In this document: positions 51,801 through 63,224 of the stretch, piece by piece | Layout of the letters: each line of letters opens with the position of its first letter | Position numbering within the stretch: the stretch's first letter is position 1 | DNA from: Diacronema lutheri | Taxonomy: Eukaryota > Haptophyta > Pavlovophyceae > Pavlovales > Pavlovaceae | Assembly: GCA_019448385.1 (NCBI GenBank) | Contig: JAGTXO010000006.1 | Location: forward strand, 1,178,001-1,242,000 | Length of the DNA stretch: 64,000 nucleotides | Direction of reading: 5' to 3' | Program-made: the position numbers and the translations under genes | The notes under the pieces: model-generated | The model's database searches: none | What the model saw: only the letters and a program-made list of their open reading frames with translations | Told to the model about the DNA's origin: nothing

Positions 51801-52855
51801 CGGCTGCACGACCTCCTCCGATCCGTGGGCGCGCTCCGCGTCCGAGAGCGGCCGGACGCGGCACATCACGCGGATCGAGCCCTTGAGCTCCTGCAGCGAG
51901 TTTTGCAGCTGCCGACGCACCGTGCGCTCCTCGCGCCACCGGCGCAGCGCGTCGTGCGCGGCCGCGTCGGCAGCGCGCCGGCCGATGAGCATCGCTCGCT
52001 CGACCAGCGCCGTGGCGATCTGTCCGCCCGTCCGGCCAGCGTTGATCATGTCCTCGACGGTCTCGCCGGTGCTCGCAGCCGCGCCCTCGCCGCCCGCGCC
52101 ATCGCGCTCGCCATCCTGGGCGGCGGCCGCGCGCTCGAGCGATCGTTCGAGCATCTCGAGCGCGCGCTCGTTGCCTTCGAGCGCATCCTCGTCGTTCTCC
52201 TGCTCCTCCTTGGCGCGCGCGGCCTCGGCGGCGGCGGACACGCGCGCCTCCTCCTCCGCTGCCCTCTGCGCGACGAGCGCGGCGAGATCGGCCCGCACGC
52301 ACGTGAGCTGCTCCTCGGCGGCGCCCGCGCGCGCCTGCCAGCGCGCAACGTCGTCAAGAAGCTGCTGCTCGCGCGCGCGCACGGCCTCGCGATGGGCCTC
52401 AAGCTCGGCGGCCTGCGCGCGTGCCGTCGACTCCTTCCCTTCGACGATCTGCTGCATCTGCCGCTGCTGCGCGGCGGCGTCGCGCTGGAAGTCGTGGAAG
52501 CGCGTCGTCAAGCTCGCCGACACCTCGCGCTCCTTCTGCAAGCTCTCCGTGAGCTCGCTGCGCGCGCGAACACGGCGGCGCGGGGTCAAGGCGGGCACAG
52601 CAGCGCGGCCGCGCGTCAGCGCGGCACGGCGAGGCGTGCGCTTCGAGGGAGGGGAGCGGCCACGCGCGCGCCTGCGCACCGGATTCGATTCCACTGCACG
52701 TCCTTCTGGTGCGCGCCTTGCGGCACCATCGTGGAGCGGCGCTCCTCGGCGGCGACGGCGACGGGCTCGGCCAAACCGGTGAGCGCCGCCTCAGCCGGCT
52801 GCCACGCGAGCCTGGGCACGAGGCTTGGCGTCCGGTCGTCGGGCCCGTCGTCCAT
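48650..52855 (-). CDS. Kinesin-14 family motor
   Basis: Exons on the minus strand: 52680-52855, 49431-52557, 48893-49114 (or to 49165) and 48650-48772, giving about 1215-1232 residues. An N-terminal coiled coil (residues about 60-280) leads into the neck LQNSLQELKGSIRVMCRVRP, typical of kinesin-14. The motor has P-loop FAYGQTGSGKTHT, switch I SSRSHS and switch II LVDLAGSERVS. A second coiled coil and a Pro/Ala-rich tail follow. Kinesin-14 motors walk to microtubule minus ends and shape spindles. A long tail after the motor is less usual, since classic members end near the motor. A KEN motif (EKENMSND, codons at 49641-49649) may be an APC/C degron. Introns near the 3' end hold long C runs in the transcript. 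Divergent from the RRM gene at 135 bp. Confidence 0.88.
48834..48873. repeat. 40-nt G run in a kinesin-14 intron
   Basis: An uninterrupted run inside the 120-bp last intron (48773-48892), a C tract in the transcript about 60 nt before the acceptor. Confidence 0.9.
49278..49376. repeat. G-rich tract in a kinesin-14 intron
   Basis: Several G runs, the longest near 49338-49361, lie in the intron that ends exon 49431-52557; they read as C tracts in the transcript. Confidence 0.8.
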
Positions 52856-52990
52856 CTTGCGCTCGTCTCTCTCCCCGGAAGGAGTGTTCAAAGGCAAGCT
52901 CGCGCCCGTTTCACTCGCAACTGGGAGAGACGACAAAACGTGCGCGTGACTTCCGAGGGCCTCGCCGCTACGCCCCCGACACCGACGAGG

Positions 52991-54254
52991 ATGGGAGACG
53001 ACGAGGCGCGCGAGCGCGACGGCGACAAGGATGAGACGCCGCGCGCGCGGGCGGCTGCGCACCGCTCCGCCGACGATGGTCACGACGCAGGTGACCGCGG
53101 CGGCCGCGGCGAGTACGCTCGCGAGTCTGGAGGGCACGGTGGCGGCCGGCGCGAGCGCGACGAGAGTGGCGCCGATGGCGGCGGTGGCGGAGGCGGAGAC
53201 GGCGGCGGCCGCGGCGAGTACGCACGCGAGTCTGGAGGGCACGGTGGCGGCCGGCGCGAGCGCGACGAGAGTGGCGCCGATGGCGGCGGTGGCGGAGGCG
53301 GAGGCGGCGGCGGCCGGCGCGAGCGCGAGGAACCCGGCGAGGGGTGTAAGCTCTTCGTCGGAGGTCTTAGCTTCCAGACCGAGAAGGAGCTCATCGAGCG
53401 TGAGTTTGGGAGGTTTGGCGAGATCAGCGACGTATTCCTACCGACGGCGCCGGACACGGGCCGCCCGCGCGGCTTTGGCTTCGTCACGTTCACGCGCGCG
53501 TCCGACGCGTCCTCCGCGGTGGACGGCATGAACGGGTGCGCCGCACCGCGGCGTTGCGCCACGCTCAGTCCGCCGGCACGAGCGTGCCCACACCTGCGCG
53601 TTCCCCCTGCGCCGAGCTTACGCGCGTTGTGCCCTGCACACTGGCGTTGTGCCGTGCACACTGGCGTTGTGCCGTGCACACTGGCGTTGTGCCCTGCACA
53701 CTGGCGTTGTGCCCTGCACACTGGCGTTGTGCCCTGTACCCTGGCGTTGTGCCCTGCACACTGGCGTTGTGCCCTGCACACTGGCGTTGTGCCCTGCACA
53801 CTTGCGTTGTGCCCTGCACACTGGCGTTGTGCCCTGCACACTGGCGTTGTGCCCTGCACACTGGCGTTGTGCCCTGCACACTGGCGTTCTGCCCTGTACC
53901 CTGTGCGCGCGACGCGTGACGCGCGACGCGCGCAGCAAGGACTTTGACGGCAGGACGATCACCGTCAACGTTGCTCGCCAGCGCCCCGCGCCGGGCGGCG
54001 GCTACCGCGGTGGCGGCGGAGGCGGCGGTTACGGCGGCGGCGGCGGCGGTCACGGCGGCGGCGGCGGCGGTTACGGCGGCGGCGGCGGCGGTGGCGGTTA
54101 CGGCGGCGGTTACGGCAGCGGCGGCGGCGGCTATCGCGGCAATGGCGGCGGTGGCGGCGGTGGCTACGGTGACGGCGGCGGCGGCGGCCGTGACCGCGAC
54201 GGCGGCCGCGACCGCAACTACGGCGACGGCGATCGTGACCACCGCCGGAGGTAA
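52991..54254 (+). CDS. Glycine-rich RRM RNA-binding protein
   Basis: Exons 52991-53535 and 53936-54254 give 287 residues. A Gly/Arg/Glu-rich N-terminus contains a 35-residue tandem duplication (GRGEYARESGGHGGGRRERD-type unit). One RRM follows with RNP2 KLFVGGLSF and RNP1 RGFGFVTF; its last strand (DFDGRTITVNVA) is encoded by exon 2, joined in phase 2. The C-terminus is a Gly-Tyr-rich RGG-like tail (GGGYGGGGGG, RDRDGGRDR). This resembles plant GRP7-type and hnRNP-like proteins, which act in splicing, mRNA stability and cold response. The intron is almost entirely a minisatellite. Confidence 0.88.
53641..53900. repeat. 20-bp intronic minisatellite, 13 copies
   Basis: Unit CTGGCGTTGTGCCCTGCACA fills most of the RRM-gene intron (53536-53935). 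Copies differ by single bases (GCCGTGCACA, GCCCTGTACC, CTTGCG). Confidence 0.95.
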
Positions 54255-54785
54255 GTCGCGCGAGCCGTCGGCGGCGCCAGCCGTCGCGTGAGCGCGACGC
54301 CGCACCGCTGCGCCCCTTCCGCGCGAGGAAGACACGCCGTGCTCGCGCACCGCGCGCCGTGCGCCGCGCGCTCTACACGTGTCGCGCGCTCCGCGCTGCG
54401 ATGCGCGCGCTGCGCTTGTTGCGTCTCGCAAGGCGCCGCGTGCTTTTTCGGGTGGGGATGGGGAGAGGGGGGGGGGGGGGGGGGGGGGGGGGTGCCGGCG
54501 AGGGGGGCAGGTAGGTAGGGGCGGGGAGATTTCCACCGCGGCTTGCCACGCAGTAGAACGCTGCGAAGGGAGGGGGAGGGGGGGGGTGGAAATGGTGAGT
54601 GGGGACAGATGGTCTGTGGCTGCGCCATTGCGTTGACGTTGACGTCGATGTCGAATGCACTCTTGCGATGTTGGCCGCGGGCGCGGCTGCGACTTTGCTT
54701 TCCAGCAATCAGGGGGGGTTTCATGAACCTCTTTTAAAAGAAATTCGTTTTCTTTTTCACAGCCTGCCGTTGCACTTCATTTAGC
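54255..54785. other. Intergenic with a 26-nt G run and AT-richer 3' half
   Basis: G run at 54467-54492. The last 60 bp before the next ATG are AT-rich (CTTTTAAAAGAAATTCG at 54731-54747; TTTTTCACAG ends near 54763), which may hold a promoter and a 5' UTR splice acceptor. No gene. Confidence 0.55.
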
Positions 54786-55796
54786 ATGGTCGCCCATCTC
54801 GTGCCCGTCCTCGCCATCGTGACGGGCGTGTCCACCTTTGCCATCTGCGTCGGCGCGGTGCTCGCCGACAACATGTGCGCGCCGTACATCTGCGCTGTTT
54901 GTGCGCACGCTTGCGCGGCGCCGCGCACGGCGCGCGCGCACCCACGCGTGCCGTCGCGGACTGGCCGTGCCTTTCGCGCGCGCAGCTACGTCGGCGGCAT
55001 TCCGTGGCCCTATTTGAGCGACACAGGCCGCGAAGGGACCAGCTACACCATCTTTGCTGTCGGTCTCAGCGTGACAGCCGTGCTGATTGCCGCATCGGAC
55101 GTGCTCTACTGGCACGCAACATACGGTGAGGACGCGTCCGAGGTGTCCGTGGCTGGCGCGCTCAAGCTCGCGCTCGGCTGCCCGTCCCCGGGCGGCTGCT
55201 GCAGCCCGAGCGCGACGGCGCTCGTCGCGACCAAGCTTTTCTGCCTCTCGTCTGTCGCCCTCACCCTGCTCGCGTGCTTCAGCACGATCGTTTACCCTGA
55301 CGTACACCAGTACTCGGCCTACGCCTTTTTCCTCCTCCAGGTGGTCGGTATTGCGCTCCTCACGAGCGCGAGCAACCGGCCGGCGGCGCGGCGAGAGATG
55401 ACGCGCTCGGTGCGGCGCGCGACGCTTGCGCGCAACGTGCTCGCCGCCATCTTCTTTGTGGCCGTCGTGATCTACCTGCCGATCGGGCTCGCGGTCAACT
55501 GCGAGTGGTCGCGGCTGAGCGTCGACGATTGCGTGCGCACGCAGAGGCTCGGCGAGGCGTACTGCGAGGCGCGGCGACTGCCCGGCGACAGCAGCCAGAC
55601 GACGCTGTGGGATTACTCGGGTTGTCCGCGCACGAACACGATGCGGTCCGTGTCGCAGTTCATTTGCGTGATCGCGATCTTGCTCTTCCACGGCACGTTC
55701 ACCATCGACCTGCGGCGCGACGCCGAGAGCATCTCGGACGAGGACCTTGAGGTCCCGAGCCAAGCGCGCAAGCTTCCCACCATGTTTGGCATGTGA
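54786..55796 (+). CDS. Frag1/DRAM/Sfk1-family six-span membrane protein
   Basis: One continuous frame of 336 residues with six hydrophobic segments: MVAHLVPVLAIVTGVSTFAI, IFAVGLSVTAVLIAASDVLY, FCLSSVALTLLACFSTIVYP, YAFFLLQVVGIALLTSA, NVLAAIFFVAVVIYLPIGLA and FICVIAILLFHGTFTIDL. The lumenal motif PYLSDTG after span 1 is diagnostic for the Frag1/DRAM/Sfk1 family (DRAM1, TMEM150, PGAP2). Members act in lysosomal autophagy signalling, plasma-membrane lipid signalling or GPI-anchor remodelling. Which one cannot be told. An Arg/Ala-rich stretch between span 1 and the motif (AVCAHACAAPRTARAHPRVP) looks like a retained intron, about 54895-54983. Removing it would bring ADNMCAPYIC next to YVGGIPWPYL, but no clean donor is evident. 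Confidence 0.8.
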   Translation: MVAHLVPVLAIVTGVSTFAICVGAVLADNMCAPYICAVCAHACAAPRTARAHPRVPSRTGRAFRARSYVGGIPWPYLSDTGREGTSYTIFAVGLSVTAVLIAASDVLYWHATYGEDASEVSVAGALKLALGCPSPGGCCSPSATALVATKLFCLSSVALTLLACFSTIVYPDVHQYSAYAFFLLQVVGIALLTSASNRPAARREMTRSVRRATLARNVLAAIFFVAVVIYLPIGLAVNCEWSRLSVDDCVRTQRLGEAYCEARRLPGDSSQTTLWDYSGCPRTNTMRSVSQFICVIAILLFHGTFTIDLRRDAESISDEDLEVPSQARKLPTMFGM

Positions 55797-56528
55797 CCTC
55801 GTTGTACGCTCGCTGTGATTCTGCCGCCGGCAACGCCAGGCCTTGTGCAACTGCAAACCGCGACTGTGCTCGCTCGCGACACGATTTTACCTCGACCCCG
55901 TGCACGCCCCCGCTGCTGACCCGCCTGTAAGCGTCGTTAGTATTTAACCGCCACGCGGCTCACGGCGTCCAGGCGGATGTGGACGCCTGCGGCGGTGTGG
56001 ACGGCTTCTGCTTCCGGCGCGGCGACGGCGGCGGCGGCCGGCGGGGGCCGGCGAGGGGTGGCTAGGCGTGTGTGGGTGTCCGCCCACAACGCGTCCTGCC
56101 GCGTCCTTGCCTTCCCGGCCGTTCCCGCTGCCGGCGTGCACAGGGTCGACGCCCTGATTTCGGCCTGATATTGCGTGCGCCCTTTCGCTCGCTCCCTCCG
56201 TCACGCCTCGGCCCCGTGCGCGCCCCTCCTGCTGACCCGCCTGTAAGCGTCGTTAGTGCCGGCGAGGGGTGGCTAGGCGTGTGTGGGTGTCCGCCCATGA
56301 CGCGTCCTGCCACGTCCTTGCCGTCCCGGCCGTTCCCGCTGCCGGCGTGCACAGGGTCGACGCCCTGATTTCGGCCTGATGTTGCGTGCGCCCTTTCGCT
56401 CGCTCCGTTTGTCCAGCCTCGGCCCCGTGCGCGCCCCTCCTGCTGACCCGCCTGTAAGCGTCGTTAGTGTATTTTAAAACCGTGCTTTGAGATTTTGGCG
56501 GCAACCGTCAAATTCAAAACCGCTGGCC
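55797..56528. repeat. Intergenic region with a 211-bp tandem duplication
   Basis: Copy 1 is 56047-56257 and copy 2 is 56258-56468, offset 211 bp, nearly identical, starting GCCGGCGAGGGGTGGCTAGG and ending CTGTAAGCGTCGTTAGTG. A third, partial match to the unit's end (CTGACCCGCCTGTAAGCGTC) lies at about 55917-55940. The copies abut an AT-rich patch (TATTTTAAAACC, 56470) that precedes the kinesin-12 ATG by about 50 bp. Function unknown; promoter duplication or a small mobile unit are both possible. Confidence 0.85.
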
Positions 56529-59500
56529 ATGGAGTCCGCCGGGGACCGCGTGCAGGTCTACTGCCGCGTTCGGCCGCACGTGGACCAGGGGGACGCGCTG
56601 CAGCGGCGCTGCGTGTCTGTCTCGCGCGAACACGCCCAGATAGTCCTCCACTCCGCGTCCGACGACAAGGCCTTCACGTTCGACCACGCCGGCGACGAGC
56701 ACACGTCCCAGGAGGATGTCTTCCGCGCAGTCGGCATGCCTATCACCGAGGCGTGCATGGCGGGGTACAACACGACGATCTTCGCCTACGGCCAGACTGG
56801 CGCGGGAAAGACGTACACAATCTTGGGTCCCGACACGCCCGCGCACGCGGAAGGTGCCGATGGCGTGCCGGCCGACGACGCTGGCTGCGCGATGCACGAG
56901 CAGGCCGGGCTCACGCCGCGCGTGCTTGCCTACATCTTCGCGCAGATCGCGCGGATCGAGCGCACGTCGGAGGGCGGCGCGTCATTCCTGTGCAAGTGCT
57001 CTTACCTCGAGATCTACAACGAGAACCTGACCGACCTGCTCGTCGTCGACCCGAGCGCCAGCCCTCTGCCGCCGCGCCTGCGCGAGAACCTTCATCGCGG
57101 CATCTACGTCGAGAGCCTCGAGACGGTCGACGTGCGCACGCCGGCCGAGGCTCTCGCGGTGCTCGCCGTGGGCGCGACGCACCGCCGCGTCGCCGCCACC
57201 TCGATGAACAAGGAGTCGTCGCGCTCGCACGCCGTCTTCACCCTGACCATCGAGTCGCAAACCATCGCTCCGTCCGGCCTCAAGTCGACGCGCTCGTCGC
57301 AGTTCAACCTCGTCGATCTCGCGGGATCGGAGCGGCAGCGCGACACGGGCGCAACGGGCCAGCGCCTCACCGAGGCGTGCAACATCAACAAGTCGCTCTC
57401 CGCGCTCGGGTTCGCGCGCGTTGTGTGCGGCCGCTTGTGTCCGCACTTAGCACCGTGCCTTCGCCCCCCGTGCGCGTCACGCGTCCCACGCTCTCACGCG
57501 AGCAACCGCGGCGAGGTGGTGGTGCGCGCCGCCGCCATGTGCCGTTTCCGCGCGCAGCAACGTGATCATGGCGCTCGTCACGTCGGCGAGCGGGCGCGCG
57601 CGCCACGTGCCATACCGCGACTCGAAGCTCACGTTGCTTCTCAAGGATTCGCTCGGCGGGAACGCACGCACGGCGATCATTGCGAACATCTCGCCGCTCG
57701 CGCGCATGTTCGCCGAGACGCTCTCGACGCTCAAGTTTGCGCAGCGCGCCAAGATGATCCGGAACAACGCCGTCGTGAACGAGGAGTCGACGGGCGGCCT
57801 CGTGGCGCTCCAGTCTGAGATCCGTCGCTTGCGCGAGGTCCGGCTCCGACCGATTCGCGTCCGCCCGCCGCGTTGCCAACCGGCGCGTGTCCGCCCGTCG
57901 CGTGCCTGGCCGTTGCGTGTCCGCCTACCGCGGCTCGCGTCAGCTCGCCGCCTCCCGCGCGGCGCGCGACGCATTGGGTTGGGCATGACGGCTGAGCGCG
58001 CGCAGCCGTGCGCTGCGCGTCAGCGTGCGCCATTCACAGCCGCGCGGCGTGCCGCGCGCATCGCCCAACTGTGCCGACAACTGTGCGGACAACTGTGCCG
58101 ACTCACTGTGCGCGCATCCGCCCGTGCCCGCGCCTGACCCGCGCGCGCCGTGCCGAGCTCAGGCGCTGGCAATCTCAACCGCGGCGGAGCACGCGCCGGG
58201 CCAGGACGACGCGCTCGCGCGCGCCGCACTTCGCGCGGGCGCCGACGGCAGTTGGCAGAAGCTCGAACGAGACGTGGCGTTACGTGACTCGCTCGAGCGC
58301 GAGCGCGCGGCAGTCGCCAAGCTTGGCTCCGCCGACGCGCAGCTCGCAAAGGTCGCCGAGCTTGCCGCGCGGCACGCGGGCCGACAGCGTGCGCTCTGCC
58401 TGCTCGTCCGCCTGCGCGAGGCGCAGCTGTGCGCGGCGGGCTCGAAGCTCGCGCCCGCCGCGGCGAGCGCGAGCGTGGCCGCACAAGCGCGCGCGCTCGA
58501 CGGCGCCGGTGCGCGCGAGCTGGACGGCGAAGGCGGCGGCGACGTGCCAGCTGAGGCCGTTCTCGCCGCGTTGCAGCACGCGTACGACCACCACCCGGAC
58601 GTCGTGCGCCTCGCGCTCGAGCGCGAGGAGCTGGCGGCGGCCCTCGCGGCGGTTACAGCCGACGAGGCCGAAGCGATGATGGCAAAGCTGCGGAGGGACG
58701 TGGATGGGCTCAGGGGCGAGCTCTTGCGGCAGGCGAGCGCGCGCACGCGCGCGCGCTGCACCGCCGCGACGCCCCGTGCGATTTGAGCCTGGCAGCGATC
58801 CCGCCCCGCTTGCTGACCGCATCCCGATCCCACACACCCGATCCTGCGATCCCGCCATCCCGCCATCCCGATCCCGCCATCCGCATTCCACGCACGCTCG
58901 GCCGTGCAGGTGCGCGAGTCGATCGCGCTGCGCGAGCACGTCGCGCACCTCGAGCTCGCCGCCGCCGATGGCGCGAGCAGCCGAGGCGACGCGCGGGAGA
59001 TTGCGGCCGTTTCGGGCGGCTCTACTCCGCACTCACCCTCGCACACGCCCGCGAGTTGCGATCGGACGGCGGAGACGCGCGCGCTGCGCGCGGCGCTCGC
59101 GGCATCCGAGAGTGCGCTCGTCGAGATGCGCGCGGCGCACGAGCGCGCCGCGCGCGACATGGCGACCGAGCACGAGCGAGATGTCGGCGCTTTGATGGCC
59201 GAATTGGCGGTCGCGCAGGCGGGCGCGGCGGAGGCGGAAGGGAAGGCGACGCGCGCAGAGGCGCGGCGCGCGCGCACGCAAGCGGAGATGGAGGCCATCG
59301 TCGACGAGTACGAGCAGCTCGCCGCATCCGTCGCCGCCGCCGACGCGCGCGGTGCCGCCGCCGTCGCAACGACTGCCGCCGAGCCGGGCGCGCCCGCAGC
59401 GTTTGGGTCGCCGACCGGCGCGAGCGCGCGCGCCGCGGCGCTGATCGCGGCGGAGCACGAGCTCGCGGAGGCGCGCGCGGCGCTGGCGGACGCGGAGGTT

Positions 59501-62222
59501 GCGCGCGCCGAGCTCGAGGCGTCGCGTGCCACGGCGGAGGATTCAGCGGCCGAGGCGCGCGACCGTGCGATCGCCGCCGAGGCCACGGCGTCCAACGCGG
59601 CGCGCGCGGCCGAGGCGGCGGACGCCGCGGCGCGCGAGGCCAAGCTGGCGCTCAACGCCGCTCGCTCCGAGTCCGCCGGCCTCGAGGGCGCGCTCGCGCG
59701 CGCGCTCGCGGACAACGACAAGCTCCATTTTGACCACTCCCTTCTCGTCGACAACAACGACGAATTGCTCGAAACGGCCGAATTCTCCGCAAAGCAGGTC
59801 GCGGAGCTGGGCGCGCAGCTCGCGCAGCTGACGAGCGCGGCCGAGCTCTCCGCAGCGCAGGTCGCGGCGCTGGGCGCGCAGCTCGAGGACGCGCGCGCAT
59901 GCGCAGGGCAGTTGGACGCGGCGGATGTGGCGCTGCGCGCGGCGCGCGACGATGCGGACGCGGCACGCGCCGAGCTTGCGAGCGCAGTCGCGGCCGCCGC
60001 GGCGCGCGAGGCGGAGGCGCGCGCGGCAGACGAGGCGGCGGCCGCCGACCGCGCGTGGGCGGAGCGTGACCGCGAGCGGCTGCAGGTGCGCGTGGGCGTG
60101 CTGGAAGGCGAGCTGAGCGCGGCCACACAGGCGCTCGGCCAAGCCGCGGCCGCGCGCGAGGCCGCCGAAGTGGAGACGCGTGCCGCCGCGGACGCTGCGC
60201 AGGCGGCCGCGGCCGACGCGAGCGAGCATTGCCACGCGCTCGCGGTGCTTCGTGACGCGCGCGACGCGCTCGAGGCGGAGCACGCACGCGCGCTCGCTGC
60301 GGCTGACGAAACGCTCGCGAGCGCCAGGGCCGAATGGGAAGGCGCGGACACGGCGGCGCGCAGCGCGGCGGCAGCCGCAGCGGCGCGCGCGCAAGCGTCG
60401 CTCGAGCAGCGCGGCGCCGAGCTCGAGAGCGTGCGCGCCGCCGCCGCGGAGGCGAACGCGCGCGCGCGCGCCGCTGCCGACGCGCTGGCAGTGGCACATG
60501 CGGAGGCGGTGGCTGCAGGTGAGGCGCGCGCTGCCGAGCTCGCGCGCGCGCGCTCGGCGGCAAGCGAATCTGAGCTGCAGCTGTCGAGTGCGCGTGCGGA
60601 GGCGGCGCGCAACCGGGACGCCGCTGAGGCGGCGGCGGTTGAGCTCGCGAGCGCCCGCCACGCGCTCGACGCCGCGACGCGCGAGCTTGCGGCCGAACGC
60701 GCTGCGCTCGCGAGCGCGCGCGATGCGCTCGCCACCGCCGAGGCCGTCGCGGCCGCGGCCGAGGGTGCGGCTGGCGAGGCAGCCGCCGAGGCGAGCGAGG
60801 TGGACGCGCTGCGCGCGGCCATCCGCGAGGCGGCGGACGAACGCCGCTCGTGGCTCGCCGAGCTTGGCGCGCTGCGCGCGCGCGCGGCGGAGGCGGAGGC
60901 GGCATGTGCGGATGCGCGCGAGCGCGCGCGGCTTGCGGACGACGCGAGCGCGCGCGCGGCGGAGCAGTACAGCGCGGCGAAGGCCGAGCTGGCACGGCTG
61001 GTCGGCCACCAGAACCCGCGGCAGAAGATTCAGCTGCACGTCAAGATCAAGGAGGAGAACAACGCACTCGCGCTGCGCAACCGTGAGCTCGTGGACCACG
61101 TGCGCCGCCTTGAGCGCCTGCTCGCCGCGCGCGACGCGCCCGCCGGCGCGGCGGGCAAGAAGGCGACCGCGGCGGGCGGGAACGCGCTCGACGCGGACAA
61201 GGAGAACGCGGGCGCGCCCGGCACGGGCGCGCTGATGCTGCCGATGCTGCCCCGCTCCATCGCCGACCACGAGGCGACGGACGCGGCGACGGACGCGCTT
61301 CGCGCCGAGCTTGCAGAGGCGAGGGCGAGCGGCGAGGCTCTCAAAGCGAGCCTGTACAGAGTGCGCTGCCGCGCAGCGCCTCGCGCGTCTGCTCGCGCCC
61401 CCAAGCGCGGTGCCGTTTTCGCCCCAAAGCGCGGCGCCGTGCGGGCTGTGCGCCGTGCCGCACTGCGGCTGGGCGTGTGCCCTGCGCATGAGGCCCCACC
61501 ATCCTGCCATCGCCCGCGCGTCCGCACGCCTGCGTGTGCTAACGCGCGCTGCTAACCGGTCAACACCCCAAAAAATGCCCCCCGCCTCCCCTTCGCCGTT
61601 TCTTTGCCTCACTCTCCCGTACCACCACCCCGCCCCCCTCGCCTTCCCTTCCCCTCCCTTGACGCGCAGGTCGCCGCGTTCGCTGCGCTCTGTGCACCGG
61701 GCGCGAGCACGCCGAGCGCGGCGGCTCCCACGGCCAAAGCTGGCGCGCCCGAGCTGTCGGACTGCGAGGAGGATGCGGATGCGGCTGTGGCGGCAGATTC
61801 GGACGCAGAGAGGGTGCGCGCGCGCTCGCATGCCGCCGCACGGCGCAGCGGCCCGTGCGCATGCGCCGGCTGCGCGTGTGGCTGGCGTGCGTATGGTCGT
61901 CCGAGCCCGCCAGCGCGTTCTGCGCCGCCAGCGCGCTCCTATGCCCGACTCTGACTGTCTGGCTGTCTGACTGTCATTGCGCCCACGCAACGGCGCGTTC
62001 GCTCTCCTCCCCGCGTGCACGCGGCGCCCTGGCCGCGCGCCGACGCGGCAGGTGCTCGCCGCCCTGGCGCACCTGCATGCGGCCAACGGCCAGTTGGGCA
62101 AGAAAGTGGAGGATGCGGAGCACATGCAGCGCATGCTTGCGGAGGAGGGGAAGCTCCGGCACCTCGACGCCCTCGCCACGCCGCGCCGCGCTTCGTCCGC
62201 CATGGGCGATGGCCTGAAGTGA
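56529..62222 (+). CDS. Kinesin-12 (KIF15-like) motor
   Basis: Six exons: 56529-57409, 57558-57837, 58163-58732, 58910-61360, 61670-61813, 62052-62222, giving about 1498 residues. An N-terminal motor starts at RVQVYCRVRP. It has P-loop FAYGQTGAGKTYT, SSRSHAVF and LVDLAGSERQ; the rest (NVIMALVTS, DSKLTLLLKDSLGG) is in exon 2. The neck NEESTGGLVALQSEIRRLRE and the distal GHQNPRQKIQLHVKIKEENN match kinesin-12/KIF15. A very Ala-rich coiled coil of about 800 residues fills exon 4. Kinesin-12 motors act in spindle bipolarity or phragmoplast-type division. A KEN motif lies at 61199-61207 (ADKENAG). Intron 3 begins GC after CAG (58733); the only nearby GT would break the frame. Other introns are GT-AG. 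Confidence 0.9.
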
Positions 62223-62503
62223 AAAGGGAGGACGACGTGCATCAATCCTCAGCGAGCTCGTGCTTTTTCATGTTTTCTTTTTGGGGTGCTTGATGCTCAT
62301 CACATGAGCGTCGGGGGAAAACAGATTTGCAGACACCCTTCACGACAACGAGTCCGTCGCGCGCTGCACACTCAGTCTGCGCGGCAAGGTGGGAAGGGGC
62401 GTGCCGCGTCGCACAGTGCACGCATGTGCACGGTGACCACACGCTCCTGCTCACACGCATGCATGCCGTCGGAGCCCGACGGTGCGTCGTCGGCCGGCCG
62501 CGC
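62223..62503. other. Convergent 3' space between kinesin-12 and GrpE
   Basis: This 281-bp space is AT-richer around 62255-62310 (TTTTTCATGTTTTCTTTTTG), which may hold polyadenylation signals for both convergent genes. No gene. Confidence 0.5.
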
Positions 62504-63224
62504 TCAGGCCTTCTTGACCACGCCCACCTTGGCCGAGCGCAGGCAGCGGTCGCTAATCTTGTAGCCAACGCTCATCACTTGCCCAACCGTGCCCGGCTCT
62601 TTGCTGGGGTCGTCAATCTCGAAGAGCGCCTCGTGCAAGTTTGGGTCAAACTTCTCACCGAGCGGGTTGATGCGCACGATATCGCGCGTCGCAAAGCTCG
62701 CGACCAGCTGGTCGTCCGTTAGCTTGACGCCCTCGAACAGCGCGCGCATCATCGGGTTCGGGTTCGCGTCGCCCGACCGGACGTCGTCTGGCACGAGCGC
62801 GAGCGCGCGCTCGAGGTTGTCGGCGACCTCGAGCAGTGACTTTGCAAACGTGCTGATTGAGTACTTGTGCGCGTTCTCCACCTCAATCGCCGTCCGCTTG
62901 CGGATGTTGTCCGCGTCGGCGACGGCGCGCAGCAGCTGCGCGTCAGGTCGAGCGCGCGTGTGCGACCCGGGAAAGGCGCGCGGTGAGCGCGCCGGTTGTG
63001 TCGCGCGCACACCTCAAGATGGTGAGGACGGCACGCATCCACGTACCTGGTCGTGTCTCTGTTTCAGCTTCTCCTCCGTCTCTGCGAGCTTGGCTTTGAG
63101 CGCGGCAAGCTCTGCAGGGTCGGCCGCGCCTGTGCCTGCCGCATTCGCGTCGGCAGCCTCGCCCGCGGTCGGCTTCTCGCCATCTGCGGGGGCGGAGGAG
63201 AGGCCCCGAAGCCACGCAATGTGT
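62504..63224 (-). CDS. GRPEL: Mitochondrial GrpE nucleotide-exchange factor, first exon unresolved
   Basis: Two exons are clear: 63047-63224 and 62504-62935. They encode LRGLSSAPADGEK, a coiled-coil segment LAALKAKLAETEEKLKQRHD and the GrpE core: ADNIRKRTAIEVENAHKYSI, LLEVADNLERALALV, NPLGEKFDPNLHEALFEIDD, GTVGQVMSVGYKISDRCLRS, VGVVKKA-stop. GrpE releases ADP from mitochondrial or plastid Hsp70. The segment around RGLSSAP looks like a presequence cleavage site, favouring mitochondria. The exon at 63224 starts in phase 2, so an upstream exon must supply the ATG. The best candidate starts at 63889 (MALRLPSA), with a phase-2 donor after GC or further along; I could not decide. Confidence 0.88.

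Noticed and set aside
58159-60822. An 887-codon minus-strand Ser/Ala-rich ORF
   Set aside because: Shadow of the Ala-rich kinesin-12 coiled coil on the plus strand.
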